Shown in pieces: positions 45,340 to 53,151 of a DNA stretch of 64,000 bases; the stretch's first letter is position 1, and each line of letters starts with the position of its first letter. The stretch is taken from NCBI GenBank assembly GCA_030447415.1, contig JAUJOZ010000013.1:1-64000 (forward strand), given 5' to 3'. A program made the translations under genes and the position numbers. This stretch comes from Thermomicrobiales bacterium. Its GTDB lineage: Bacteria; Chloroflexota; Chloroflexia; Thermomicrobiales; UBA6265. The notes under the pieces are model-generated. The model was not told the DNA's origin and ran no database searches. It worked only from the letters and a program-made list of their open reading frames with translations.

Positions 45340-47069
45340 CCGTCGGTGCCCGGGTCGAGCGCGGTGCCGGCGACGGAGGGCGCGGTGGGCGGGTCCCCTG
45401 GATTGATGGGGCTCCACTGGGGTGGCCCGTATGGGGAATGGGCGTCGTACGCGATCTGGAGGGGAACCTGGTCGCCGGCTTCGGCCAGCGGGATGATGGA
45501 CGACGCTTGCTTCGGGTCCGCCGCCACGGCGAGGAGCGAGCCGCCGTCAGGCGACCAGGCGAGGAAGCCGCTCAGTGGGCTCTCCACCGCGATCCACGCC
45601 TCCCCGCGGCCCCGCCCACGCACATGCACGGTCGAGTCTCCTTCGACGTAGGCGAAGCGGGCACCGTCCGGACTCCAGACCGGCGGCCGCACGTCATGCC
45701 CCCCGTCGGGACGACGCTGAGGGCACCGGTCCGGGCGTCGAGGAGATGGATTCCGAGGTCGGTCGGCTGGTAGAGGGACTCGGCGAACAGCGTGTAGACC
45801 AGGAGGCGATCGTCGGTCGGTGACCAGTCCACCCGCCAGGCGTCGGGCACGCGCGGCCACGGGTCAGGTTCGTCACTTGGCCGGTGGCGAGGGCGACGAC
45901 GGAGATGTCGCCCCGGGCGGCGGTCGCGGACTGCCCCCGCCGCCGGTCCTTGGTCACGAAGGCGAGCCGATCGCCGGTCGGGGACCAGGATGGAGAAAAC
46001 GCGAGGCGCGACCCGGCGGTCGGCAGGTCAGTCGTCCGCCCGCTCGCCAACTCGACGAGGCGGATGCCGATGGTCCCGAACTCCTGGCTGCCGTCCCAGT
46101 TGGCGAAGCTCACGTAGGCGAGGCGGGTGCCGTCCGGGCTCCAGACCGGGGGGTCTGGTAGGACACCCAGTCGTCGAGTCGCGTCAGGCCCGTGCCATCG
46201 GCGTTGACGACGAAGAGGCGGGTGTTGGCGGCGGGATCGCTGAAGTCGACGGAGACAAAGGCGATGCGGCCGCGGTCGGGGCTCCAGACCGGCCAGGCCG
46301 CCGGCACCTGGTCAACGAGGATTCGCTCGTCGGCACCGTCCGGCCCGACGAGGTAGAGGGCACGGTCGCGGACGAAGACGAGTGGGGCGTGGGCACGCCG
46401 CAGTCCATCCAGGCGCTCGGCGAGGGCCGCATCGTCCGGCTCGACCGCCGCCAGGGTGGCGAGCGCGCGCTCGGCGGCGAGCCAGTCGCCGCGGGTCTCG
46501 GCGGCGTCGGCCTGACGCCGCAGCTCCGCGGCGCGGCCGACGCGAGCGGCGGCGAGCAGCGCGGCGGCGTCCTCGTAGCCCGGTAGATCGCGGGCGACGG
46601 GCAGGAGGGCGGCAATAGCACCGTCGTAGCGCCCGGCGGCCAGCGCCTCGACGCCGTCGAGGTAAGTGGCGCGGTAAGGGGCGAGGGCGGCGAGGGCCGC
46701 AGCGTGGCGGGCCTCGGCATCGCGGTAGCTGCCCACGTCGGCAAACGCCGCGGCCGCGGTGGCATGGTCACCGGCGGCCGCCGCCGCCTCGGCGCGGGCG
46801 CGGCGCGCCGCCCGGTCGGCCCGGTCGGCACGGTAGCGCCCAGCGCCGACAGCGCCGGTGGTGAAAAGCGCGAGCACCGGCACCAGGTAGAGAACGCGGA
46901 GGAGACGGCGGCGGGGGCCAACGCGCGCCGCCCGCCACCAGCGTCGGGCGGCCCCCCGCTCGAGGCCGCCGGTTCGCCCTCCACCGTCACGCCCACCGAG
47001 CCCAGCCCCGCAGGCGGCGCATCGGGAAGCGGCGGCGGGGTTAGGGGCGGCGCAGGCGGTGCAGAACAT
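45340..47069 (-). pseudogene. Zinc-ribbon, membrane-anchored TPR/PD40-propeller protein 3, three frameshifts
   Basis: Third paralogue: zinc ribbon 'MFCTACAAPNPAAASRCAAC', membrane helix 'VLYLVPVLALFTTGAVGAGR', a TPR-like region ('AFADVGSYRDAEARHAAALA') and propeller blades ('PVWSPDRGRIAFVS', 'PSWSPTGDRLAFVT', 'WRVDWSPTDDRLLVYT', 'PPVWSPDGARFAYVE'). The blades are spread over three frames, changing near 46147 (a run of six G), near 45860 and near 45705 (again six G). The expected ending 'VAGTALDPGTDG' is reached near 45340, but no stop codon follows and the frame runs into the methyltransferase. With three indels corrected the gene looks complete except for its stop. Confidence 0.75.
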
Positions 47070-47196
47070 AGGCGACCTCGCGCGCGGCCGGACGAGGCCC
47101 CTATGCTAGCACGGGGTCGGGGAGCGAAACCGGGGCGGGCATCCAGGAGCGGCGGGGCAGATGCGACGGCGACCGGAGCACGCGGATCGGAGAGGC

Positions 47197-47460
47197 GTGA
47201 CGAACGAGGAGCGGGAGCGTCTCGCCGGCTGCCTGCTGGCCGGGGCGATCCTCGTCGCGCCCTTCCTGGCCCTCCTCTATGACCTCGCCGTCGGCCTGGC
47301 GGTGATGGCGCTCGCCCTCGGCGCCACCGCCGCCGTCGCCGTGCAGGCCGGACGGCTGGCCGAGCCTCCCCTCCGGCGCCGCCTCCTGGCCGCGGCCACG
47401 ATCAACGGAGCGCTGGCGCTCCTCGTCGCCGTCGTCCTAGTCGCCCGGCTGACCTCCTGA
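47197..47460 (+). CDS. Small membrane protein, unknown
   Basis: An 87-residue protein with three hydrophobic helices ('LAGCLLAGAILVAPFLALLY', 'LAVGLAVMALALGATAAVAV', 'INGALALLVAVVLVARLTS'). The GTG at 47197 has GGAGAGG five bases upstream. An ATG at 47161 is also in frame with AGGAG 11 bases before it. It is divergent from the third PD40 gene. I do not recognise a family. Confidence 0.6.
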   Translation: MTNEERERLAGCLLAGAILVAPFLALLYDLAVGLAVMALALGATAAVAVQAGRLAEPPLRRRLLAAATINGALALLVAVVLVARLTS

Positions 47461-47653
47461 CCCAGCGGCGGGTGGCAACGGTCCGTAAGGGTCCGCTGCG
47501 CAATCGCGCTTGGCGTGAGCGGCCCCGTGGCGAGACAACCGTCTCCGCATCCCGTGTTCCGATGTACCGCATCAGATGTAAACCGCGTCAGTCGTCACGC
47601 CCCGGTGGCAGCCGGCGCGTATCGAACCGTCACGGCCCTGGAAGGAACTGACC

Positions 47654-48145
47654 ATGGAAGATCGTCGCTTCGACGAGCTGACCCGAACGCTGGCCGCCTC
47701 GACGAGCCGGCGGCAGGTGCTCCGGCGCCTGACCGGAGCCACCGGCGGCGGGGGCCTCGCGCTGGTCGGCGCCGGCATCGGCGATGCCCGCCACCGGCGC
47801 CGCGGTCTCGGCCGCCGCTGCCGCCGCGATGAGCAATGCGCGTCCGGCTTCTGTGACGAGGACACCCGCACCTGCGCCTGTCCAGCTGGAACGACCGCCT
47901 GTCACGGCGCCTGCGTGGACGTGATGAGCGACCCGGACAACTGCGGTGCGTGCGACCGCTTCTGCGAAAGCGGGGCGTGTCAGAACGGCGAGTGCGTCGA
48001 TTCGTGTGCGCCGCCCGAGACGATCTGCGCCGGCGTCTGCACCGACACGCGCTTCGATTCCAACAACTGCGGCAGCTGTGGCAACGCCTGTCCTCCCGAG
48101 GCGTCGAACTGCTGCTATGGCGGCTGCACCCACAGCTTCTGCTAG
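47654..48145 (+). CDS. Cys-rich exported protein with twin-arginine-like leader
   Basis: A 163-residue protein. The N-terminal 'TSRRQVLRRLTGATGGGGLA' resembles a twin-arginine signal region. The mature part has about 20 cysteines in repeats of the form 'NCGACDRFC' and 'NCGSCGNACP', spaced like small disulfide-bonded domains. GGAAGGAA lies before the ATG at 47654. The protein ends in Cys. Such Cys-rich modules occur in many Thermomicrobia-like genomes without known function. If it is exported folded by Tat, disulfides would form before export or need an oxidase outside. Confidence 0.7.
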   Translation: MEDRRFDELTRTLAASTSRRQVLRRLTGATGGGGLALVGAGIGDARHRRRGLGRRCRRDEQCASGFCDEDTRTCACPAGTTACHGACVDVMSDPDNCGACDRFCESGACQNGECVDSCAPPETICAGVCTDTRFDSNNCGSCGNACPPEASNCCYGGCTHSFC

Positions 48146-48156
48146 GGCGTGTCCGC
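48144..48156 (+). repeat. Copy of a short dispersed repeat, AGGGCGTGTCCGC
   Basis: Near-identical copies occur at 49016-49030 (same direction), 49066-49080 (inverted, AGGGTGTGTCCGC) and 52196-52210 (AGCGCGTGTCCGCAA). This one touches the stop of the Cys-rich gene and, with the inverted copy, brackets the next methyltransferase. Confidence 0.6.
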
Positions 48157-48185
48157 CGACCCAGCGCCGACGGGTCCCCCGTGGC

Positions 48186-49001
48186 TCACTGGCTGTGGAC
48201 CGGCCGGTCGTGGATGCGTAGCTTCCAGCGGACCGAGAGTTGGTTGTTGGTGAGGAGGTAGTCGATGGTCCGGCGGCCGTAGATGAAGCCGTACGTCTCG
48301 ACCGCCTCCCGCACCGACCCGTAGTCGCCCTCCACGAAGACGTCCCGATGCGCGAACCCCAGCGCGGTCATGTAGGCGTGCACGCGCCCGTTGATGCGCT
48401 CGTGCACCCGCTTGGCCTCGCCCGGTCCGGACTGGAGGACCGGGGTCGGCTCGCCCATCTCCCACCCCGGCGCGCCCCCGACGGCGACGACGGAGCCGCC
48501 CGGTCGGACGATGCGGTCGCAGTCTGCGAGGAACTGCTCGCCCAGCCGCCGGCCACGCTCCCCCGCGTCCACGAACCAGAACGGGAAGCCCGCGAAGCTC
48601 ACGATGAGGTCCGCCGAGTGCGGCGCGAAGGGCATGTGCTCGACGGCACCCCGGACGAAGGCGACGTTGCGCAGGCGAAGCGAGCGAAGGCGCTCCACGG
48701 CGAACGCCCGCATCGGGTCCCAGGGTTCGAGGCCGACGACGAACCGAGCGTGCTTGGCTAATTCGAAGGTCGATCTTCCCGTGCCCGAGCCGACGTCGAG
48801 CAGGACCTTACCGGCGAAACCAAACATCTCGTGGACGGCGGCGACCGTCTGCCCCGTGTTGGCGGCGAAGCGGTCGTAGACGTCGGGGAACTCCAGGTAG
48901 AAGCGGTTCCCAGTCCCCTTCGATGGTCTCAGGTCTGGTGCCGCTCCCCATAGGTCATCAGCCCTGGTCGTCACGGGTCCAAAGGGACGGCTGTGCACCA
49001 C
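48186..49001 (-). CDS. SAM-dependent methyltransferase (class I)
   Basis: A 271-residue protein with motif I 'GKVLLDVGSGTGRSTFELAK', post-I acidic 'FVVGLEPWDPMRAFAVERL', motif II-like 'VEHMPFAPHSADLIVSFAGF' and motif III 'CDRIVRPGGSVVAVGG'. This is the common ubiE-like small-molecule methyltransferase layout. The start is a GTG at 49001 or, one codon in, 48998; no strong ribosome site is seen. Short inverted repeats of the AGGGYGTGTCCGC family lie on both sides, so it may have moved as a unit. The substrate is unknown. Confidence 0.8.
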   Translation of the reverse strand: MVHSRPFGPVTTRADDLWGAAPDLRPSKGTGNRFYLEFPDVYDRFAANTGQTVAAVHEMFGFAGKVLLDVGSGTGRSTFELAKHARFVVGLEPWDPMRAFAVERLRSLRLRNVAFVRGAVEHMPFAPHSADLIVSFAGFPFWFVDAGERGRRLGEQFLADCDRIVRPGGSVVAVGGAPGWEMGEPTPVLQSGPGEAKRVHERINGRVHAYMTALGFAHRDVFVEGDYGSVREAVETYGFIYGRRTIDYLLTNNQLSVRWKLRIHDRPVHSQ

Positions 49002-49015
49002 CGCCGCGCCATCCT

Positions 49016-49080
49016 AGGGCGTGTGCCGCAGAACCGCTATCCGAAACCGAACGCGCGGCGCGGGTTTGCGGACACACCCT
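49016..49080. repeat. 65-bp imperfect inverted-repeat element
   Basis: AGGGCGTGTGCCGCA at the left pairs with the reverse complement of TTGCGGACACACCCT at the right, with one mismatch and one extra base. It has the size and shape of a miniature element or a terminator of the divergent-repeat type. Confidence 0.55.
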
Positions 49081-49169
49081 GAGTTCCACGCGGTGATCAC
49101 GGCCACCAGAGGCGCGGCCCCGGGCTATCGACTCGGAGCCGTACCGTCGGCCTCATCCTGGTCCGCCTG

Positions 49170-49709
49170 TCAGACCCGCAGCGTGGCTGCCGCCTGTCCC
49201 GTTCGCTGTTTCTGCATCCAGACGCCGTGACGGCCACGGCCGTAGTAGTCCTTGGCGTGGCCGACCGGGCCGTAGCCTTCGCTCCGGTAGAGCGCCTGGG
49301 CGGCGGCGTTGTCCTCCTCGACCATCAGTAGGACATTGCCCCGCGGCAGCGCCGCCTCCAGTGCCCGTAGTAGCCCGGCGCCGATCCCCTGGCGCCGGGC
49401 TTCGGGGTCGACCGCGAGGTTGATCACCCGCGTGTCAGCCTCCTGGCGGTCGCCGATCGCGCAGCCAAGCACCGCCTCGCCGCGCCGGGCGACGAGGAAG
49501 CGGACATGGGGCAGGAGCCACAGCACGATGAGGGTCGTCAGCCCGTAGGCCAACGCCGGCCGGAAGGCGCGCCGCTGTAATCTGGCCACCGCCCGCAGGT
49601 CCCGGAGCCGGACGGGTTCGATCACCAAGGCACGACCGGCAGCCCGCGTCGGCGCGAAGGCCGATGCGGCGATGGGGGCCGGCGGGCGGAGGTCCCGGTC
49701 GTGGATCAT
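49170..49709 (-). CDS. GNAT N-acetyltransferase (RimI-like)
   Basis: A 179-residue protein: 'VIEPVRLRDLRAVARLQRRA', an unusual hydrophobic stretch 'YGLTTLIVLWLLPHVRFLVA', the acetyl-CoA loop 'LAVDPEARRQGIGAGLLRAL' and 'VEEDNAAAQALYRSEGYGPV'. The last part is the RimI pattern for protein N-acetyltransferases. The ATG at 49709 is taken as start; the frame stays open 36 codons upstream without a ribosome site. The substrate is unproven. Confidence 0.82.
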   Translation of the reverse strand: MIHDRDLRPPAPIAASAFAPTRAAGRALVIEPVRLRDLRAVARLQRRAFRPALAYGLTTLIVLWLLPHVRFLVARRGEAVLGCAIGDRQEADTRVINLAVDPEARRQGIGAGLLRALEAALPRGNVLLMVEEDNAAAQALYRSEGYGPVGHAKDYYGRGRHGVWMQKQRTGQAAATLRV

Positions 49710-49823
49710 GGGCGACGTGGTCGGGCGAGCGGCGAGGCAACAGCGGCCGTCACAGGTCGTGCGTTGTCCATGGTACACCAGCGCATCCGCTCCGCTCCGC
49801 TCCCGATCCCCGATCACGCCCGC

Positions 49824-50852
49824 TTACGCCGGGACCGCCTCGATCACACGAAACGAGCTCGCTGTTGGGACGATCCGCGTCAGCGTAAACCCCGCCGCGG
49901 CAAAGAGGTCCCGAAACTCGGCAGGGGTCCGTTCGCGACCCGCGTGCGCCACCAGCATGTGGAGATCGACGAGCAGCGGGTCGGACGGGCCATCGTCGGG
50001 CTCGGTCACCAGCTCCACGACGAGGAGCTTTGCCTGCGCCCCAACCGCCCGCCGGCAGCTCCGGAGGATCGCCAGCGCCCGGTCGTCGTCCCAGTCGTGG
50101 AGGACGAACTTGAGGAGGTACGCGTCGCCGCCCGTCGGGACCCCGGCGAAGAAGTCGCCGCCGACGACCGTGCAGCGCTCCGCGACACCGGCCGCCGCCA
50201 GCCGCGCCGACGCGCCCTCCACGACGTGCGGCCGATCGAACAGCACCCCGCGCAGGTCGGGATGGGCGCGCAGGATCGCCACGAGGGTGGTGCCCTGCCC
50301 ACCTCCGACGTCGACGAGGGTGCCGATCCCCGTGAAGTCGTAGGCGGCCATGGCGGCCGCGCTCGTCTCCGCGCCGGCGCTCATCGCCGCGTTGAAGACG
50401 GCGTTGGCCTCCGGGCGCTGAGCCAGGTAGGCGAAGCGCTCCACGCCGTAGACCCGGCCGAACGCCGCCTCGCCGGTCCGCACGCTGTGCAATAGCTCGC
50501 CCCAGGGGGCCCAACTCCACGGTTCCCCGTACAAGATCGCGACATCGCGCAGCGAGCCGGGCACGTTCGCGCGCAACGGGACGGCGAGCGGCGTCAGCTG
50601 CCACCGCCCCTCGGCGTCCGCGCCGAACACGCCAACGCCCGCCAGCGCCCGCAGCAGGCGGTGAAGCGACGGCGCGTGCGTCGCGGTATCCCGGGCCAGC
50701 TCGTCGCTGCACTGGGGGCGCTCCGCGAGGAGGTCGGCGATGCCCAGCTTGGCGGCGACGTAGATCGCCTGCGAGATGCGATAGCCCGCGATCATCTCCT
50801 GCAAGCGGAGGGCGGGCGCCTCGTCGTTGTCCTCGGCGGGGAGCGTGGACAC
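49824..50852 (-). CDS. O-methyltransferase (hydroxyneurosporene/Methyltransf_2 type)
   Basis: A 342-residue enzyme of the plant-like O-methyltransferase group. The N-terminal dimerisation domain has a winged helix ('QAIYVAAKLGIADLLAERPQ', 'TATHAPSLHRLLRALAGVGV'). The SAM site is 'TLVDVGGGQGTTLVAILRAH', and the catalytic region has 'YLLKFVLHDWDDDRALAILR' (His-Asp). Substrates in the group are phenolic, carotenoid or polyketide hydroxyls. The GTG at 50852 is preferred to the GTG at 50870 because AGGAGG lies six bases before it. No biosynthetic cluster surrounds it. Confidence 0.85.
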   Translation of the reverse strand: MSTLPAEDNDEAPALRLQEMIAGYRISQAIYVAAKLGIADLLAERPQCSDELARDTATHAPSLHRLLRALAGVGVFGADAEGRWQLTPLAVPLRANVPGSLRDVAILYGEPWSWAPWGELLHSVRTGEAAFGRVYGVERFAYLAQRPEANAVFNAAMSAGAETSAAAMAAYDFTGIGTLVDVGGGQGTTLVAILRAHPDLRGVLFDRPHVVEGASARLAAAGVAERCTVVGGDFFAGVPTGGDAYLLKFVLHDWDDDRALAILRSCRRAVGAQAKLLVVELVTEPDDGPSDPLLVDLHMLVAHAGRERTPAEFRDLFAAAGFTLTRIVPTASSFRVIEAVPA

Positions 50853-51699
50853 CGGGAGCCTCCTGGCCACGTGGCGGACGGGTCAGACGCGAGGGGACTC
50901 AGCGGCGCTCGGATCGTCGAGCGTCGACGCCGACCGGGACGACGGCGAGCGGCATCTGCCCATCCGGGCCGGCCCGGATGCCGAGACAGATCGTTCCCCC
51001 GCCGAGCGGCGCGGCTCGACGTCGACCGGCGACGGATGCCGCGCCGGGATGGGTCGCCCCTGCCGGCGCGACCGGAATGTTGGTCGGCGTAGGGACGTCG
51101 GGCAGTGCCCTGGCTCAGCCGGCGTTGCCGAGAATCCCCACATCTCTCCGGCGGTGAACGCCCGCAGTGTCTCGCTACGCCGGTTTCCTTGCCCGCCGAG
51201 GTGGAGCGTGATCGCCGCCGTCTCATCTTCGGGGGCTTCGCCGCTGCTCACGACGTCGTAGCTTCCCAGCGTCCAGAGAACCGTGGTCAAGTTGCCGCCC
51301 GCCCGGGCAATCACCTGGCGGGCGTGCTTGGCCCGCTACACGATGTCGGCGGCTTGGCGGATGCCCTGGTCGGTCCGAATCATCAGGACGACGTCGTGGG
51401 GTCCGGCGGGGCTCCCTGTCCTCCGGCGCGCGCTGGCGCCGGACGATCCCTGCGCGGCGGCAGGTCGACAGCGGAGGCGGACCCGGTCCACGCCTGGGTT
51501 GTCCGGGTATCGAAGAATGCCGGGGATGCCGCCCAGGCTACACCCGGGGCGCCGGTCGGGCAACCCCCTCCGGACGGGTTCCGCCCCGCGACGACGTTTC
51601 GCTCAGGGGGTCGTTCAGTTCACCGGGCCGCGCCTCGCCGTAAGACAATGTCCCCAGCCGTCTCCGCCGGCCGTCTCCAGTTCTGTCGAGGAGGAAGCG
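50853..51699. other. Region with a GYD-protein remnant and otherwise no gene
   Basis: Apart from the GYD-like remnant at 51132-51383, none of the open frames in these 850 bases resembles a protein family or has a ribosome site. Confidence 0.35.
51132..51383 (-). pseudogene. GYD-domain protein remnant with in-frame TAG
   Basis: The leftward frame reads 'MIRTDQGIRQAADIV', a stop (TAG at 51336-51338), 'RAKHARQVIARAGGNLTTVL', 'WTLGSYDVVSSGEAPEDETA' and 'GNRRSETLRAFTAGEM'. This is the GYD family (about 95 residues, usually 'GxYDxVxIxEAPD') with one stop and a shortened N-terminus. No ribosome site was found. The family has no assigned function. Confidence 0.55.
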
Positions 51700-52197
51700 A
51701 TGGGCATCTTGACCGAGGAGATGCGGCGGGTGGTGGACGAGCAACGGCTGGGGTTCGCCGCTACCGTCTGTCCGGACGGCACCCCTAACCTCTCGCCGAA
51801 GGGGACGACCGCCGTCTGGGACGATGACCACCTCATCTTCGCCGACATCCGCTCGCCGGGCACGGTCGAGAATCTGCGCCACAACCCCGCGATCGAGATC
51901 AACGTCGTCGACCCGATCCTCCGCAAGGGCTACCGCTTCAAGGGCACGGCGACCGTGCTGACCGAGGGGCCGCAATTCGACGCCGCCGTCGCCCGCTACC
52001 GGCAGCGGGGGACGCGCAACCCGATCCGGTCCGTGGTCCTCATCAAGGTCGAGCGGGTCCTCCTCCTCGTCTCGCCTGCCTGCGACCTCGGCCTGACCGA
52101 GGCTGAGGTCCGTCAACGCTGGCGGCGTCACCTCGACAGTCTCCACGCCGCCGGACACAGTTCGCCTCCGGCTCAGCGCTCGGCCCGGGTCACCTAG
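51700..52197 (+). CDS. Pyridoxamine 5'-phosphate oxidase-family flavin-binding protein
   Basis: A 165-residue split-barrel protein: 'LGFAATVCPDGTPNLSPKGT', 'LIFADIRSPGTVENLRHNPA', 'IEINVVDPILRKGYRFKGTA'. The pattern is that of the PNPOx-like superfamily binding FMN or F420, and a close match is to small proteins of the 'pyridoxamine 5'-phosphate oxidase family' without known substrate. GAGGAGGAAGC precedes the ATG at 51700. The family's role here is unknown; an F420-linked function would fit the LLM enzyme elsewhere in the window, but that is only a guess. Confidence 0.82.
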   Translation: MGILTEEMRRVVDEQRLGFAATVCPDGTPNLSPKGTTAVWDDDHLIFADIRSPGTVENLRHNPAIEINVVDPILRKGYRFKGTATVLTEGPQFDAAVARYRQRGTRNPIRSVVLIKVERVLLLVSPACDLGLTEAEVRQRWRRHLDSLHAAGHSSPPAQRSARVT

Positions 52198-52355
52198 CGC
52201 GTGTCCGCAACCCCATTGACGGGCCACGCTGTGGGGCGGAGACAGGGGGAGTGCGCCGACACGACGTGGGAACGTCGTCGCCCACTGCTCCCGCGCCAGA
52301 AGCCATCTACCGGCCGCTCAGCATGGTCGGCGGGACCGGGGAAAGGGGGCAACAG

Positions 52356-52694
52356 GTGGTAAAGGTGATCGCGCTCCTCCCCCGCCGGGCCGACCTCAGC
52401 CGGGAGGAGTTCGAGCGATACGCCCGCGAGACGCACACGCCCCTGGTGGCGCAGTTTCCCGGGCTGCGGCGCCTGGTCCGCAACTTCGTGCGTTCGGACC
52501 CGCACGGCCCCGCGCCCGCCTACGACGCCGTCTTCGAAGTCTGGTTCGACGACGCGGCGGCGATGCGGGCCGCGTTTGCCTCCCCACAAGGGCAGGCGGA
52601 GATCGCCGACGGCCCGAACTTCCTCGACCTGGCGCGGTTCCAGCTCCTGGTCGTGCAGGAGGAGGACGTGCCACCGGCGAGGGACGCTTCCTGA
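52356..52694 (+). CDS. EthD-domain protein
   Basis: A 112-residue dimeric alpha/beta-barrel protein: 'VVKVIALLPRRADLSREEFE', 'RYARETHTPLVAQFPGLRRL' and 'YDAVFEVWFDDAAAMRAAFA' are the EthD family pattern, with the conserved His in 'ETHTPLV'. Members support degradation of ethers or act as small monooxygenase-like enzymes. The GTG at 52356 has AAAGGGGG before it; the open frame upstream is not used. It follows the flavin protein gene on the same strand by about 160 bases. Confidence 0.8.
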   Translation: MVKVIALLPRRADLSREEFERYARETHTPLVAQFPGLRRLVRNFVRSDPHGPAPAYDAVFEVWFDDAAAMRAAFASPQGQAEIADGPNFLDLARFQLLVVQEEDVPPARDAS

Positions 52695-53151
52695 GCCGCA
52701 AGCGCTCGGCTGTGCCATGTGCTGTTAGCCCCCGCCGTCGAGTCGTTCGGTCTACGGGCCAAGCGCAACCGCCGGTGTGCAGACACGTGGTAGTGATCGG
52801 TCAACGCTGATTTGCTTCCCCGACCTGAGCTGTTTCGGTTCATGGCGGCCACGGCTCCGGGCACAGGTAGCAGATCAGGGATGACGGCCCACGAGAGCGT
52901 CTCGGCATGCCGACGCAGCGCGGCCAGCGATCGACGTCAAGCGGGACCTGGTGGCACTGCGTCCGCTGCCCTGCGACTTGGCTCGCCTCGCCCACCGCTG
53001 GCCCGACGCCTTCGTGGTCAGCCGCACCCTCGGCGTTGGCCAGCCGACGCCGCTTGAGCAGGAGGCCCCGCCGAGCGGCGAACCACCCTGGAGCAGGGCG
53101 CTGCCGGACCTCGGCTCCCGAATCCTGATCCTCGGTCCCGCTGCCGGTCCG
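52695..53151. other. Intergenic region, no gene seen
   Basis: About 450 bases between the EthD gene and the tail-like gene. A rightward frame with 'IKRDLVALRPLPCDLARLAH' is open but has no family, ribosome site or clear codon bias. This marks the edge of the accessory stretch. Confidence 0.3.
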
